DNA of 64,000 nucleotides, taken from NCBI GenBank assembly GCA_031264185.1, contig JAISEL010000083.1, positions 1 to 64,000 of the forward strand, given 5' to 3'. Positions 56,145 through 64,000 of this stretch are shown piece by piece. The notes below the pieces were generated by a model. That model saw only the letters and a list, made by a program, of their open reading frames with translations. It made no database searches and had not been told where the DNA came from. Both the position numbers and the translations under genes were made by a program. Origin of the DNA: Deltaproteobacteria bacterium. GTDB taxonomy: Bacteria > Desulfobacterota > Desulfarculia > Adiutricales > Adiutricaceae. Positions within the stretch are counted from its first letter, which is position 1. Every line of letters starts with the position of its first letter.

Positions 56145-56579
56145 TTACTTAACCGCGATAATGACGTGAGAGGCCTTAATCAGGGCTGTGACCTCATCAC
56201 CGGCTTTAATTCCCAGATTAGCAATACTGTCATTGGTGATGATGGCTACAATAATCTGACCGCCTGGCAGTTCAATTTCCACTTCTCCGTTGACCGCCCC
56301 GGTTTTGACCTGTTTGACCTTGCCTGTATACTGGTTGCGGGCGCTGGTTTTCAGGCCTTTTTCCTTGCTGACAATAACCCAGGATGCTTTGACCAGAGCA
56401 CAGGCTTCGGTGCCGACGGCCAGTCCCAGATTCTTGGCGCTGATGTTGGTGATGATGGAGGTAACGGAGTTTCCTCCGCCGAGATCTAAGACGACCTCGG
56501 TGTTAACGGCACCGGGGGTCAGCAGACTGACTTTGCCGGCTAACTGGTTACGGGCGCTGGAGATGTTTCCTGTCGACAT
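56145..56579 (-). CDS. Di-Mop molybdate-binding protein (molbindin-like)
   Basis: 144 residues, two tandem Mop/TOBE domains of about 65 residues each (SARNQLAGKVSLLTPGAVNT ... LVKASWVIVS and SARNQYTGKVKQVKTGAVNG ... LIKASHVIIA). Each binds oxyanions such as molybdate or tungstate in a trimeric or hexameric assembly. It likely serves as a cytoplasmic molybdate buffer for molybdoenzymes such as formate dehydrogenase. A ModA-like binding protein is encoded at 26280. AAGGGGA precedes the ATG. Confidence 0.93.
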   Translation of the reverse strand: MSTGNISSARNQLAGKVSLLTPGAVNTEVVLDLGGGNSVTSIITNISAKNLGLAVGTEACALVKASWVIVSKEKGLKTSARNQYTGKVKQVKTGAVNGEVEIELPGGQIIVAIITNDSIANLGIKAGDEVTALIKASHVIIAVK

Positions 56580-58305
56580 AGTGTTTTGTCCCCTTGAAAG
56601 AAAATAACCGGATTATTCCGGGTTAGTAAGCCCAAACGAGGCTTATTTGGCAAAAAAATATCTAAAAAAATATAATAAGTCTAATATTTATTGTTCCAAC
56701 TGTATTCACTGTTTAATGACAGAACAATGGTACAAAATTTGGTAATTTATCTGAATCATTTGTGGTGTATACTTATGTTGGTTTAGGCCAAAATATTGTC
56801 AAAAATCAATATTTCAAATTTTCATGACCTAAATATAGCATACCTTGGTTAGGCTGTCAATTTTTATTTCCCTGGGCGGCTTCTAATTTTAGGGCCAAAA
56901 AAATCTTGTCAGGCTATTTTTGAGATAAATAAAGTAAAATAAATGTTAAATATTTGTGTTATATGATTAATATATTATATTAATATAATAAATCAATCGT
57001 TATTTAATAAAATTTAGTAACATTCAGTCTTTCAAAATATAGAACCAATTGCTTTTCCCCCAGCCGTCTATCCGCCAAATAATGGCCTCTTACTGGGCTA
57101 TTCATAGCCACGCGCCTCCGAGAAAGCAGCGCCTTTATAAGCCAGTTCAGTCTGTCCTGAACCAGCCGCCAGCCTAATAGCATCCGTTTAATTGCGCGAA
57201 AAAACTGACGTTACTGAGAACAAAACGTATAAATTGGGGAGGCGAAAAGGCAATCCTCTGTCTGACCTGAGTCGTTCAAAGCAATGAGCTTTTTGAGATT
57301 ATTCATGACCATCTTGAAGAGAAAACTTATTCCGGCTGTTGCAAAATATAATACGGCCCGGAGCCTGATGCAGCCAACTAACAGTCTGGCTTAAACCAAA
57401 AATCAACTGTAAAAGTAATATTATATTATGCCTGTTTACTCAGGCTTGACCTGCGGAAAAAACCAAAAGCGATATAAGTTTCGGCTGATTTGTTGGTTTT
57501 CAGCCGGCAAAAAACTGGCTGCCTTTGCAGGCAATTTGAATCTGGCCGGTCACAGGTCGATCCGGGTGATCAAAAAGCGCTGAAAATTCAGATGGAAATT
57601 ATTCTCAAACTATATCTTATAAAAAATGGGCTACAACGGGCTGCATGGATTCAGAATATAAAAGATGAGTTGTTTTATGAGGCTTAATTAATATTTGATT
57701 TTATTTATTTAATAGTATTTAGTTTTTTTGTTTAATATATATTTAATTTTGATAAATATAATAATATATCTTAAATTAATGAAGTAATTAATTAATAAAG
57801 TAATTAAATAATTAAAAATAGATTATAAATTTAACTTAAAAAACAACTAAAATGCAATATTAAACTATATAATTATTTCTATTAATGATATAAACAATAT
57901 TAATTATGCTGTTTATATGGCTGCTGTTTATATGGCTGACGGGTTGGTGTTGGCATATTAGCGGCGCCACCGAAAGTACCAACAAAACAGTATTTCAGTC
58001 CCGATTCTAACAAACTGGGATGAGGTGGAATGTAGAATCAGATCAAAAAATAATTTCATTGATGGTAAAAGCTAAAAGCGGTCTTTGGGTTTTGCGAAAT
58101 AGGCGCTGTTGAACCAGTTCTTCGTCTTTACCGAAAAAGGGGCGAAGAAATCACTGGCCATTATTGGGGCCTGGTCATTGGCGGCAAGGTCATAGATTTT
58201 GAAAAACAAATAGAGTAATCAAAAAGGGACAATTATTGCGTACACCCAAAATAAGGCGTCTGTTGAATAATTTAAACTTATTGATATATGGTAAGTAACT
58301 CTTTT
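56580..58305. other. AT-rich debris, no gene recognised
   Basis: Alternating AT-rich and moderate-GC patches (57050-57340 and 57470-57620 are richer in GC). An ORF at 57490-57687 shows no family. The 57288-57330 stretch loosely resembles 16534-16570. Probably decayed mobile DNA. Confidence 0.4.
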
Positions 58306-58650
58306 GTGAGAAGAAAAGTCGTGTCTGCCGAAAACAATTTCCTGCAATCAGATCTGTCGAGGACCAGTTCATCATCTGGTCAAATAGCTGGCTCTGCTTT
58401 TAGTTCTGATCTGGAAACGTGGAAGGATTTTATTAGGCGCGACATAACACGCGAATTGTAAATTGTCGACATTAATAAAAAATTGTCTGTAATGACTGCC
58501 GACCTAACTGATCTTAAGGCAGATGTTTATCGTTTAGAAAATAATCTTACTTTAAAATTAAAAACATTTAAAACTAAAATAAAAGCATCAAACATATGGA
58601 AAAATCATATTATAATAAGTATTTTAATTGCTTTTTGGGTTAAAATATAA
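58306..58650 (+). pseudogene. Possible small coiled-coil membrane protein gene with one stop codon
   Basis: A continuous 114-codon frame from a GTG at 58306 to TAA at 58648, broken only by TAA at 58459-58461. The N-terminal part is polar (SSGQIAGSAFSSDLETWKDF). After the stop a heptad-like segment (KLSVMTADLTDLKADVYRLE) and a C-terminal membrane helix (NHIIISILIAFWV) are readable. This is the layout of phage- or plasmid-type DUF1640-like proteins. It may be a recent pseudogene or chance. Confidence 0.4.
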
Positions 58651-59076
58651 TTTTAATAACTAAATAAATAACTAACTTAATAATGAAATATACTTTATTT
58701 ATTATATTGTTCATCTTCAGTCAGTTTTCATTTTTCACTCAAATAATAATATTTTTTATTTTTTTATAATATTTTTTGAGTATGTAATTTAAATAGCATG
58801 TGTATTTTATTTTTTGAATACTTTTATCTGTCTTATTTACATATAATATGAATAAACATGCAATAATAGCTCTATTATAACCAATTTTTTTGGGCCTTAA
58901 AGTCCACGATCCCGCCGAGGCCGGGAAGCTGTCATGGATGACATTCAAACGCCCAAAATTTACCTCGACTCATGAAAGTTTCTGAATTAACAGAGTAATT
59001 CTGACAACTGCAGTGGGGCTTCCACAGGAAAACCGCCATTGACTGATTTCTTAAAAGTTGCCGGTGGACATTAAAA
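58651..59076. other. AT-rich spacer, no gene recognised
   Basis: Short minus-strand ORFs have no family resemblance. It ends against the malic-enzyme-like gene. Confidence 0.35.
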
Positions 59077-60162
59077 TTAAATAGCCCGGTGACCGGCCGC
59101 CTCCATGACCGCCTCGGCCACTTCCTGGGCCATAGAGGGTTTGGATAATAAAGGCAGAAGTCTGTCTTCCGAGTCATCGGCAAGAGAGCTTAATTTCTGA
59201 GAGACCGCCAGTCTCATGGCCATTGTGATGGAACCGGCTCCGGTTTTTAATGTGCCGGTAAAAAGACCGGCTAAAACCAGAGCCGTATTCAGACTGGCCG
59301 GTAGCCTGGTCGGCGGTCCGGGCCCCACACCTAAAGTCACCGGGTTATTACCGGTAGCCAGCACCCCCGGGTTAAGAAGACCTGGGGAAAAATTTAAAAT
59401 AACTGGCCGGTCGGCCATGGAGGCTACCATGTCTTTAGATAAACCCAGCGGACTGGCCCGGGAGATAAAGACATCTGCCCCGGCCAGGGTCCGGGCCAGA
59501 CTGCCTTTAATCTGTTTGGGGTTGGTTTTTTGGGCCAAATGCTCTTTCAGCCAGGAGGTGGGTCCGGGACGGCCTTTGTGGATGGCCCCCAGTCGATCGC
59601 ATACCACCAGATCGACAGCTCCGGCCGCCAGAAGAAAATCCACAAATTGGACACTGTCAGATTCAAAGCCGCTTAAAACAATCCGGCAAGCCGCTATGTC
59701 CCGGCCGGTTTTGGCTAAGGCCCGAGATAAAGCGGCCAGAGCCAGAATAGGCCGGCTCTGCTGGGGATTAAAGAAGACCGGCAGCTCCAGAGGCGCCAAG
59801 AGCCTTTCAGCAGTCAGAAAGATTTCATCGCCCAGACTGTCCAAACAAAGCGCTCCGCACGAAGGGGACAGGATATTTGTCACCGAGACCAGTTCCTCGG
59901 CCGACCTGGTGTTTAAGGCCAACGGCAGGACCTTAAGGCAGGTCACCTTCCTTAAGAAAGAGGCTTGAGATTCCAGGTAAGGCAGGCAGGCCGCCGGGCC
60001 GATGGGCCCCAGACCGGGGATGTCGCTGCCGTCGGAGATTAAGGCCACTGTCCGACCTTTGGAGGTCATGTCCCAGGCTTTCTGGGGATCCTGGGCCACA
60101 GCCTGGCAGAGTTCCAGGATACCGGAATCATTGCCTAGAGGTTCAGCTGGATAAGATGTCAT
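59077..60162 (-). CDS. Malic-enzyme-like protein lacking catalytic motifs
   Basis: 361 residues, clearly related to NAD malic enzyme: ALISDGSDIPGLGPIGPAAC, DLVVCDRLGAIHKGR and QIKGSLARTLAGADVFI align well. The N-terminus starts ~40 residues late and lacks the Tyr-containing Y-T-P-G-V-A segment. The E-D-I metal site is replaced by LCLDSLGDE, and the H-D-D-Q-H-G-T metal/substrate motif by FNPQQSRPI. The F-P-N-Q-I-N-N motif is also replaced (PTRLPASLN). It is therefore unlikely to decarboxylate malate. Its ATG overlaps the stop of the upstream NtrC-type regulator (ATGA), which suggests a sensory or regulatory role. It could also be an enzyme with a new substrate. Confidence 0.82.
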   Translation of the reverse strand: MTSYPAEPLGNDSGILELCQAVAQDPQKAWDMTSKGRTVALISDGSDIPGLGPIGPAACLPYLESQASFLRKVTCLKVLPLALNTRSAEELVSVTNILSPSCGALCLDSLGDEIFLTAERLLAPLELPVFFNPQQSRPILALAALSRALAKTGRDIAACRIVLSGFESDSVQFVDFLLAAGAVDLVVCDRLGAIHKGRPGPTSWLKEHLAQKTNPKQIKGSLARTLAGADVFISRASPLGLSKDMVASMADRPVILNFSPGLLNPGVLATGNNPVTLGVGPGPPTRLPASLNTALVLAGLFTGTLKTGAGSITMAMRLAVSQKLSSLADDSEDRLLPLLSKPSMAQEVAEAVMEAAGHRAI

Positions 60163-62417
60163 TTTGGGGAGCGTCCTTCCAGTATGGCCTGCTTGGCCAT
60201 TTCTTTTTCGTAATTTGTCCGTTCTACCCTGTGTTTTAGTGATCGTAAAGACAGGCCCAGTAAAGCGGCTGCGTCGGTTTTACTGTCAGCCTGCTTCAGG
60301 GCCTGGCGGATGTAATGGCGTTCCACCTGATGGAGGACTTCCACAAGATTTAAATGCTGCCCTGTCCAGTCGGGAATTAAATCAGCCGGCAGAGGGGGTT
60401 TGGGATAGTGGTTTTGGGGCAAGTCCGTAATTTCGGCCGGATTTCGGTTGGAGAGCCCAAGGGCTATTAAGCGGACTCGGAAGCGGAAGGGAGAAAGGTC
60501 TAAAAATTTGGCCGCCTGGCCTTTACGGCCTTCGGCCGACAGCAGGGCGTTAAACATATAATAGCCTTCCACCTCGGCTAAGATATTATCCAGACCGCCT
60601 GGCGGGATGACATCAAAAGCCTCAGCCTGGGAAGTATTCTCGGGGGCTTTTAATGCCTCGGCTTGCTCTGGAGCCTTGTGGTCCGGGGACTCTTGGGGCT
60701 CCGGGGATTTTTCGGTTTTGGCCTGATTTTCGGTCTTTTGAGCTTTTGACTTCGCTCCTCTTTTGGCTGTTTCTCTGGGGTTTTTGGGAACTTCGGCTGC
60801 CGTGGTGCCGGAAGCGGGCGTGTCTCCGGCCGGTTCGCCTTTGGTTTTTTTGCCTTCGGTGGCCAATTCCTGGGGTCTTTCGGTAATTTCTTCCTTGGGA
60901 TAGCTGTCTGTATTTTTGGCATTATGGGCCGATGGCGGGTTGGCCGGCAGACCTTGGCCGCCCGGAAAGATCGGGGCGGAAGAATCATATCTGGGCAGAC
61001 CGGAAAAAAACGGCTCTGAGTCGCCCGGCCGGAGGCGACTGTTGGGAAAAACCTGATTGGAGGCAGGCGAGGTTAAGCTTTCCGGTAAATCAATGGCTTC
61101 CCCGAAAGAAGTTGCCGAATCGGCCGGAAGATTGGGGCCGCCTGAGAAGACAGGGGAAGGAGAGAGTTCGGCCGGGGCGGCCGAGAAAAAAGGATTGACC
61201 GGAAAAGAGCCTGAGCCAGGGAGAGAAGAATTTATGTTAATGGATTCCCGTTTAAAATCGGCCAGTCTTAAGCTTTCCGGCAGGATTATGTTGGACTGCT
61301 CTAAGGCCACCGACCTTTCTATGATGTTTTCCAGTTCCCGGACATTGCCCGGAAAATGGTAACGGGACAGGATATCCAAAGCAAACGTGGATAATTTGCG
61401 AACATCTTTTTTTTGTTGGCGGCTGTATTTTTCCAGGAAGAAGTGGGCCAGAAGGGGAATATCCATGGGCCTTTCCCTAAGCGGCGGCAATTGGATATTA
61501 ATGACATTTAACCGGTAATAGAGATCTTCCCGGAATCGTCCGGCCATGATTTCCGTTTCTAAGTTTTTGTTGGTGGCGGCAATGAACCTGACATCGGCCG
61601 TCAGTTCCGTACCGCCGCCTACCGGCCGGAAAGTTTTCTCCTGAACGAACCGGAGTAATTTAACCTGCATGGGCAGAGTCAGTTCGGCCAGTTCGTCTAA
61701 AAATAACGTACCTCCGTCGGCTAAGGCCACCAGTCCCTGTTTATCGGCCATGGCCCCAGTAAAAGAGCCTTTTTTATACCCAAAAAGTTCGCTGTCCACC
61801 AGTTGTTCAGGCATACCGCCGCAATTGATGGCCACGAAATTTTTATCGGCCCGGGTAGAATTGGCGTGTACGGCTTTGGCCACCATTTCCTTGCCCGTGC
61901 CGCTTTCTCCGGTAATTAAGATGGACGTACTGGTCTGGGCAGCTCTTTTGACCAGATCGTAGACTTGCATCATGGCCGGTGACGAGCCGACTAAGCTGCC
62001 GAACCTTTGGTTGTTTTTGACGTTGTCCACCAGAGCCTGACGCTCCTGGTCGACATTTTTATGGATTAAAGCGGAATGTACGGCGGTCAGTAAATCCTGA
62101 TTGCGGAAAGGTTTGGGTATAAAATCATAAGCCCCAAAACGCATGGCCTCAACTGCCGTTTCGGCACTGGCGTAGGCCGAAATGAGGATCAAAGTAGTCT
62201 GGCGGCCGGACTCCCGGAACTTGCGCAGTAATTCCAGGCCGTTTAAACCGGGCATCCGTATATCGCTTATAATCAGGTCATAATCACCTTTTAAAGCCAT
62301 GTCCAGACCTGTCTGACCGTTATTGGCCAGGTCGGTCTGATGACCTTCGTTCCGCAGGATCATTTCCATGATCTCGCGCATACTTAAATCATCGTCTATT
62401 ACCAGAATAGTGCCCAC
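60159..62417 (-). CDS. Sigma-54-dependent response regulator with long linker and two Fis-type domains
   Basis: 752 residues. Receiver domain 1-120 (D8-D9, phospho-Asp D52 in IISDIRMPG, K102). AAA+ domain ~140-385: Walker A GESGTGKE (170-177), GSFTGA (217-222, the sigma-54 loop, Ser for Ala), Walker B GGTLFLDEL. Residues ~390-625 are a Pro/Ser/Lys/Glu-rich low-complexity linker. Two Fis-type HTH domains follow (~628-672, LAEVEGYYMFNALLSAEGRK ...; ~697-740, VLHQVERHYIRQALKQADSK ...). Usual NtrC proteins are ~450-480 residues with one Fis domain. It activates sigma-54 promoters on phosphorylation; targets unknown. No kinase is adjacent. Translationally coupled to the malic-enzyme-like gene. Confidence 0.92.
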   Translation of the reverse strand: MGTILVIDDDLSMREIMEMILRNEGHQTDLANNGQTGLDMALKGDYDLIISDIRMPGLNGLELLRKFRESGRQTTLILISAYASAETAVEAMRFGAYDFIPKPFRNQDLLTAVHSALIHKNVDQERQALVDNVKNNQRFGSLVGSSPAMMQVYDLVKRAAQTSTSILITGESGTGKEMVAKAVHANSTRADKNFVAINCGGMPEQLVDSELFGYKKGSFTGAMADKQGLVALADGGTLFLDELAELTLPMQVKLLRFVQEKTFRPVGGGTELTADVRFIAATNKNLETEIMAGRFREDLYYRLNVINIQLPPLRERPMDIPLLAHFFLEKYSRQQKKDVRKLSTFALDILSRYHFPGNVRELENIIERSVALEQSNIILPESLRLADFKRESININSSLPGSGSFPVNPFFSAAPAELSPSPVFSGGPNLPADSATSFGEAIDLPESLTSPASNQVFPNSRLRPGDSEPFFSGLPRYDSSAPIFPGGQGLPANPPSAHNAKNTDSYPKEEITERPQELATEGKKTKGEPAGDTPASGTTAAEVPKNPRETAKRGAKSKAQKTENQAKTEKSPEPQESPDHKAPEQAEALKAPENTSQAEAFDVIPPGGLDNILAEVEGYYMFNALLSAEGRKGQAAKFLDLSPFRFRVRLIALGLSNRNPAEITDLPQNHYPKPPLPADLIPDWTGQHLNLVEVLHQVERHYIRQALKQADSKTDAAALLGLSLRSLKHRVERTNYEKEMAKQAILEGRSPK

Positions 62418-62476
62418 AAACTGAACCTACGGAAGAAGCTATTATTGAACTGAAAGACTTTTGAACCAAAAGACTG

Positions 62477-63190
62477 CTAGTCCAAAAGATTCGGAGGGCC
62501 GGGCAGACTCTCATAAAGAGCGGACAGCCAGTCAAACAGGGCCCGGCCGGACAGGAAGAGATCGGCTAAGAAACGGCCCGCCCCAGGTGACAGAAGCTCT
62601 TTGGCTACTGGATTATCCGGGTCCGACCAGGAATAAAGTCCCCGGTAGAGAAGGTATTGGGCCCTGGGTTTATTTTTGTCAGTCCCGGCCGGCAGCCTTT
62701 TACGTTGGGGTTCGTTTATCTGTAAGCCCCTGTTTTTTAAATCAGCTATTATTTTTTCCAGTTTGGGGCCTTTTTTCCGGTCATCTAAAAATAATGCCCA
62801 GCGCTCCAGAGCCGGGGGGCAGAACCGGTAGCAGCCTACAGACCACAGAAAGCCGTCGGCGGTAAGGTGAAAATAAAAGCAAGGACTTTCCAGACGTCCA
62901 AAGGGCGTATTCAGGTACCAGGTCAGAGCCAGCCAGTCTTTGTAGGGGCTTTTGTCCCGGCTGAACCTGGTATCGCGGTACATCCGGTAAATAGACCGAT
63001 CGGTTCGGGGATCAGCCACCAGGCCAGGAAATTTTGGGATCAGAATTTCGCCCACCTTTAAAACCAGCTCCCTGGCCGGAGCTAAGAGGTACTCGTCGAC
63101 AGCCTCTCTGTGTTCCTGAAACCACAGGCGGCTGTTGTTTTCCCGAATACCGTTCAAAAGAGCCAGAGATTTTCGGCTGAACTCAAACAA
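62477..63190 (-). CDS. DUF2461 (TIGR02453) family protein
   Basis: 237 residues. The family signature is clear: LALLNGIRENNSRLWFQEHR near the start, then DRSIYRMYRDTRFSRDKSPY followed by KDWLALTWYL, and CFYFHLTADGFLWSVGCYRF. Uncharacterised family widespread in bacteria; no activity known to me. It begins 18 bp after the ychF stop, so probably co-transcribed with it. Confidence 0.9.
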   Translation of the reverse strand: MFEFSRKSLALLNGIRENNSRLWFQEHREAVDEYLLAPARELVLKVGEILIPKFPGLVADPRTDRSIYRMYRDTRFSRDKSPYKDWLALTWYLNTPFGRLESPCFYFHLTADGFLWSVGCYRFCPPALERWALFLDDRKKGPKLEKIIADLKNRGLQINEPQRKRLPAGTDKNKPRAQYLLYRGLYSWSDPDNPVAKELLSPGAGRFLADLFLSGRALFDWLSALYESLPGPPNLLD

Positions 63191-63207
63191 GATCCACCTC
63201 TTTGGAA

Positions 63208-64000
63208 CTAGATATTGAATCTGAAATGGACAATATCGCCGTCTTTGACCTGATAAGTCTTGCCTTCCAGACGGAAAACCCCTTTTTTCTTAGCTTCGCT
63301 CATATTACCTGCGGCTCTAAAATCGTCAAATGCCACCACTTCGGCCCGGATAAAGCCTTTCTGTATATCGGAATGGATCTCTCCAGCTGCGTTTAGAGCC
63401 TCCTGACCACGGCGGATAGTCCAGGCCCGGCACTCGTCTTCGCCAACCGTAAAAAAGCTGATAAGATTCATCATTTCGTATAAAGTCCGGATAACCAGAT
63501 CCCGGCCCAGTTCGGTTAAGCCGTAGTCGCTCATAAATTCCAGGGCTTCTTCGGCTGACAGCTGACTGAATTCTTCTTCCAGCCGGCCTTTCAAGTAAAG
63601 TTCTCCGGCACCTGGGGCGGGGGCCGCAAAATCATCCGGGCAATTAAAAAGGGTTAAGACAGGTTTGGCCGAAAGAAACCCAAAGCCCCTGGTTTTGGGA
63701 TTAGCGCTTAAACGGCCGCTGAGACGTAAGGGTTTGTTGGCCTCCAAAAGTTCGCGGGCTTCGGTCAGAAGGCTCAGTTCTTCTGGATCGTTTTTCTTGC
63801 CCCTTTTTTTCTCCTCACTTAATTTTTCCAGCCTTTTCTCCACTGTCAGGTAGTCGGCTAAAATGAGTTCAGTTTCCAGGTTAAGGGCTTCAGTTTCCGG
63901 TTCGGGCCCGTTTCCGGCCGGGTCGGAAAAATTGCGGATAACTTTCAGTAAAACGTCCTGATCCCTGGATTTCTCTAAAACCGCCTTAAACGATTCGGCC
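63208..64000 (-). CDS. ychF: YchF/Ola1-type GTPase-family ATPase, C-terminal part
   Basis: The frame runs off the window edge, so the N-terminal G1 motif is outside. Visible: the coiled-coil part (LETELILADYLTVEKRLEKL), KPVLTLFNCPDD (the family's K-P-x-x-Y-x-x-N region, here TLFNC), and the C-terminal TGS domain: LISFFTVGEDECRAWTIRRG, then AAGEIHSDIQKGFIRAEVVA and the end KDGDIVHFRFNI. YchF binds ATP and ribosomes and is linked to stress responses. Its C-terminus is intact. Confidence 0.95.
   Translation of the reverse strand, partial: AESFKAVLEKSRDQDVLLKVIRNFSDPAGNGPEPETEALNLETELILADYLTVEKRLEKLSEEKKRGKKNDPEELSLLTEARELLEANKPLRLSGRLSANPKTRGFGFLSAKPVLTLFNCPDDFAAPAPGAGELYLKGRLEEEFSQLSAEEALEFMSDYGLTELGRDLVIRTLYEMMNLISFFTVGEDECRAWTIRRGQEALNAAGEIHSDIQKGFIRAEVVAFDDFRAAGNMSEAKKKGVFRLEGKTYQVKDGDIVHFRFNI

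Noticed and set aside
59216-59968. 250-residue plus-strand ORF
   Set aside because: Antisense shadow of the malic-enzyme-like gene, of low complexity and without family resemblance.
1-64000. CRISPR arrays, rRNA and tRNA genes
   Set aside because: I looked for regularly spaced direct repeats and for cloverleaf or rRNA landmarks on both strands and saw none. A dedicated scan could still find a tRNA.

Overview
The window reads as a piece of the chromosome of an anaerobic, probably deltaproteobacterial (Desulfobacterota-like) organism. The case rests on gene content: a CooC-type CO dehydrogenase nickel-insertion ATPase, Rnf-type electron-transfer genes, several ferredoxin-domain oxidoreductases, oxygen-sensitive radical-SAM enzymes (ThiH, HemW), a di-Mop molybdate-binding protein, FeoA and a sigma-54 (NtrC-class) activator. 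Housekeeping genes are moderately GC-rich. They sit as short islands between long, very AT-rich stretches full of dead transposases, miniature elements and broken genes. That pattern suggests relaxed selection, as in a host-associated or recently bottlenecked lineage; a termite-gut symbiont of the Adiutrix kind would fit, but this is a guess.

Layout. 1-2.3 kb: remnant of an acquired island (AlbA_2/Schlafen-like gene and radC), each gene split by an identical 89-bp element, next to an IS1634-type relic. 2.8-6.6 kb: MORN, DUF3298, ferredoxin-type aldo/keto reductase and pentapeptide-repeat genes. 7.7-15.2 kb: cobU-like gene, hemW, DUF362 ferredoxin protein, DUF554 membrane protein, asnS, cooC and an unusual nucleotidyltransferase-like gene. 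15.4-17.3 kb: IS1634-type relic and AT-rich debris. 17.5-23.1 kb: a Tat-exported aldo/keto reductase, a membrane polyferredoxin, and a convergent AraC-type regulator. 23-31 kb: accessory zone with miniature elements, a secreted-protein gene plus its broken paralogue, a ModA-like binding protein and an IS630 relic. 31-34 kb: thiSGHE under a TPP riboswitch. 34.4-35.6 kb: broken Rpn/PD-(D/E)XK nuclease gene. 36.4-40.7 kb: rpmI-rplT-pheS, thioesterase, apgM. 41.2-44.8 kb: MFS transporter, rnfC and an RnfD-like/RnfB-like fusion. 45.4-46.6 kb: transposase relic. 47.1-55.3 kb: Hpt-STAS protein, a nucleotide-sugar operon (probably for a 2,3-diacetamido uronic acid), transketolase, endonuclease III, FeoA. 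55.8-59 kb: small ORF, di-Mop protein and AT-rich debris. 59-64 kb: a malic-enzyme-like protein lacking catalytic motifs, coupled to a large sigma-54 activator, then a DUF2461 protein and the C-terminal part of YchF.

The strongest novel signals are: (i) two families of 89-bp miniature elements with TA target duplications, where removing the element restores the host reading frame or the 89-bp length of another element; (ii) a minimal Rnf-like module with a membrane/ferredoxin fusion and no RnfA, E or G beside it; (iii) a Tat-exported ferredoxin-type aldo/keto reductase paired with a NapH/NapG-like membrane polyferredoxin; (iv) a malic-enzyme-like probable pseudoenzyme translationally coupled to an NtrC-type regulator with two Fis-like domains; (v) a UDPGP-like nucleotidyltransferase directly behind cooC.

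All calls come from reading the sequence and recalled family knowledge; no database search was run.
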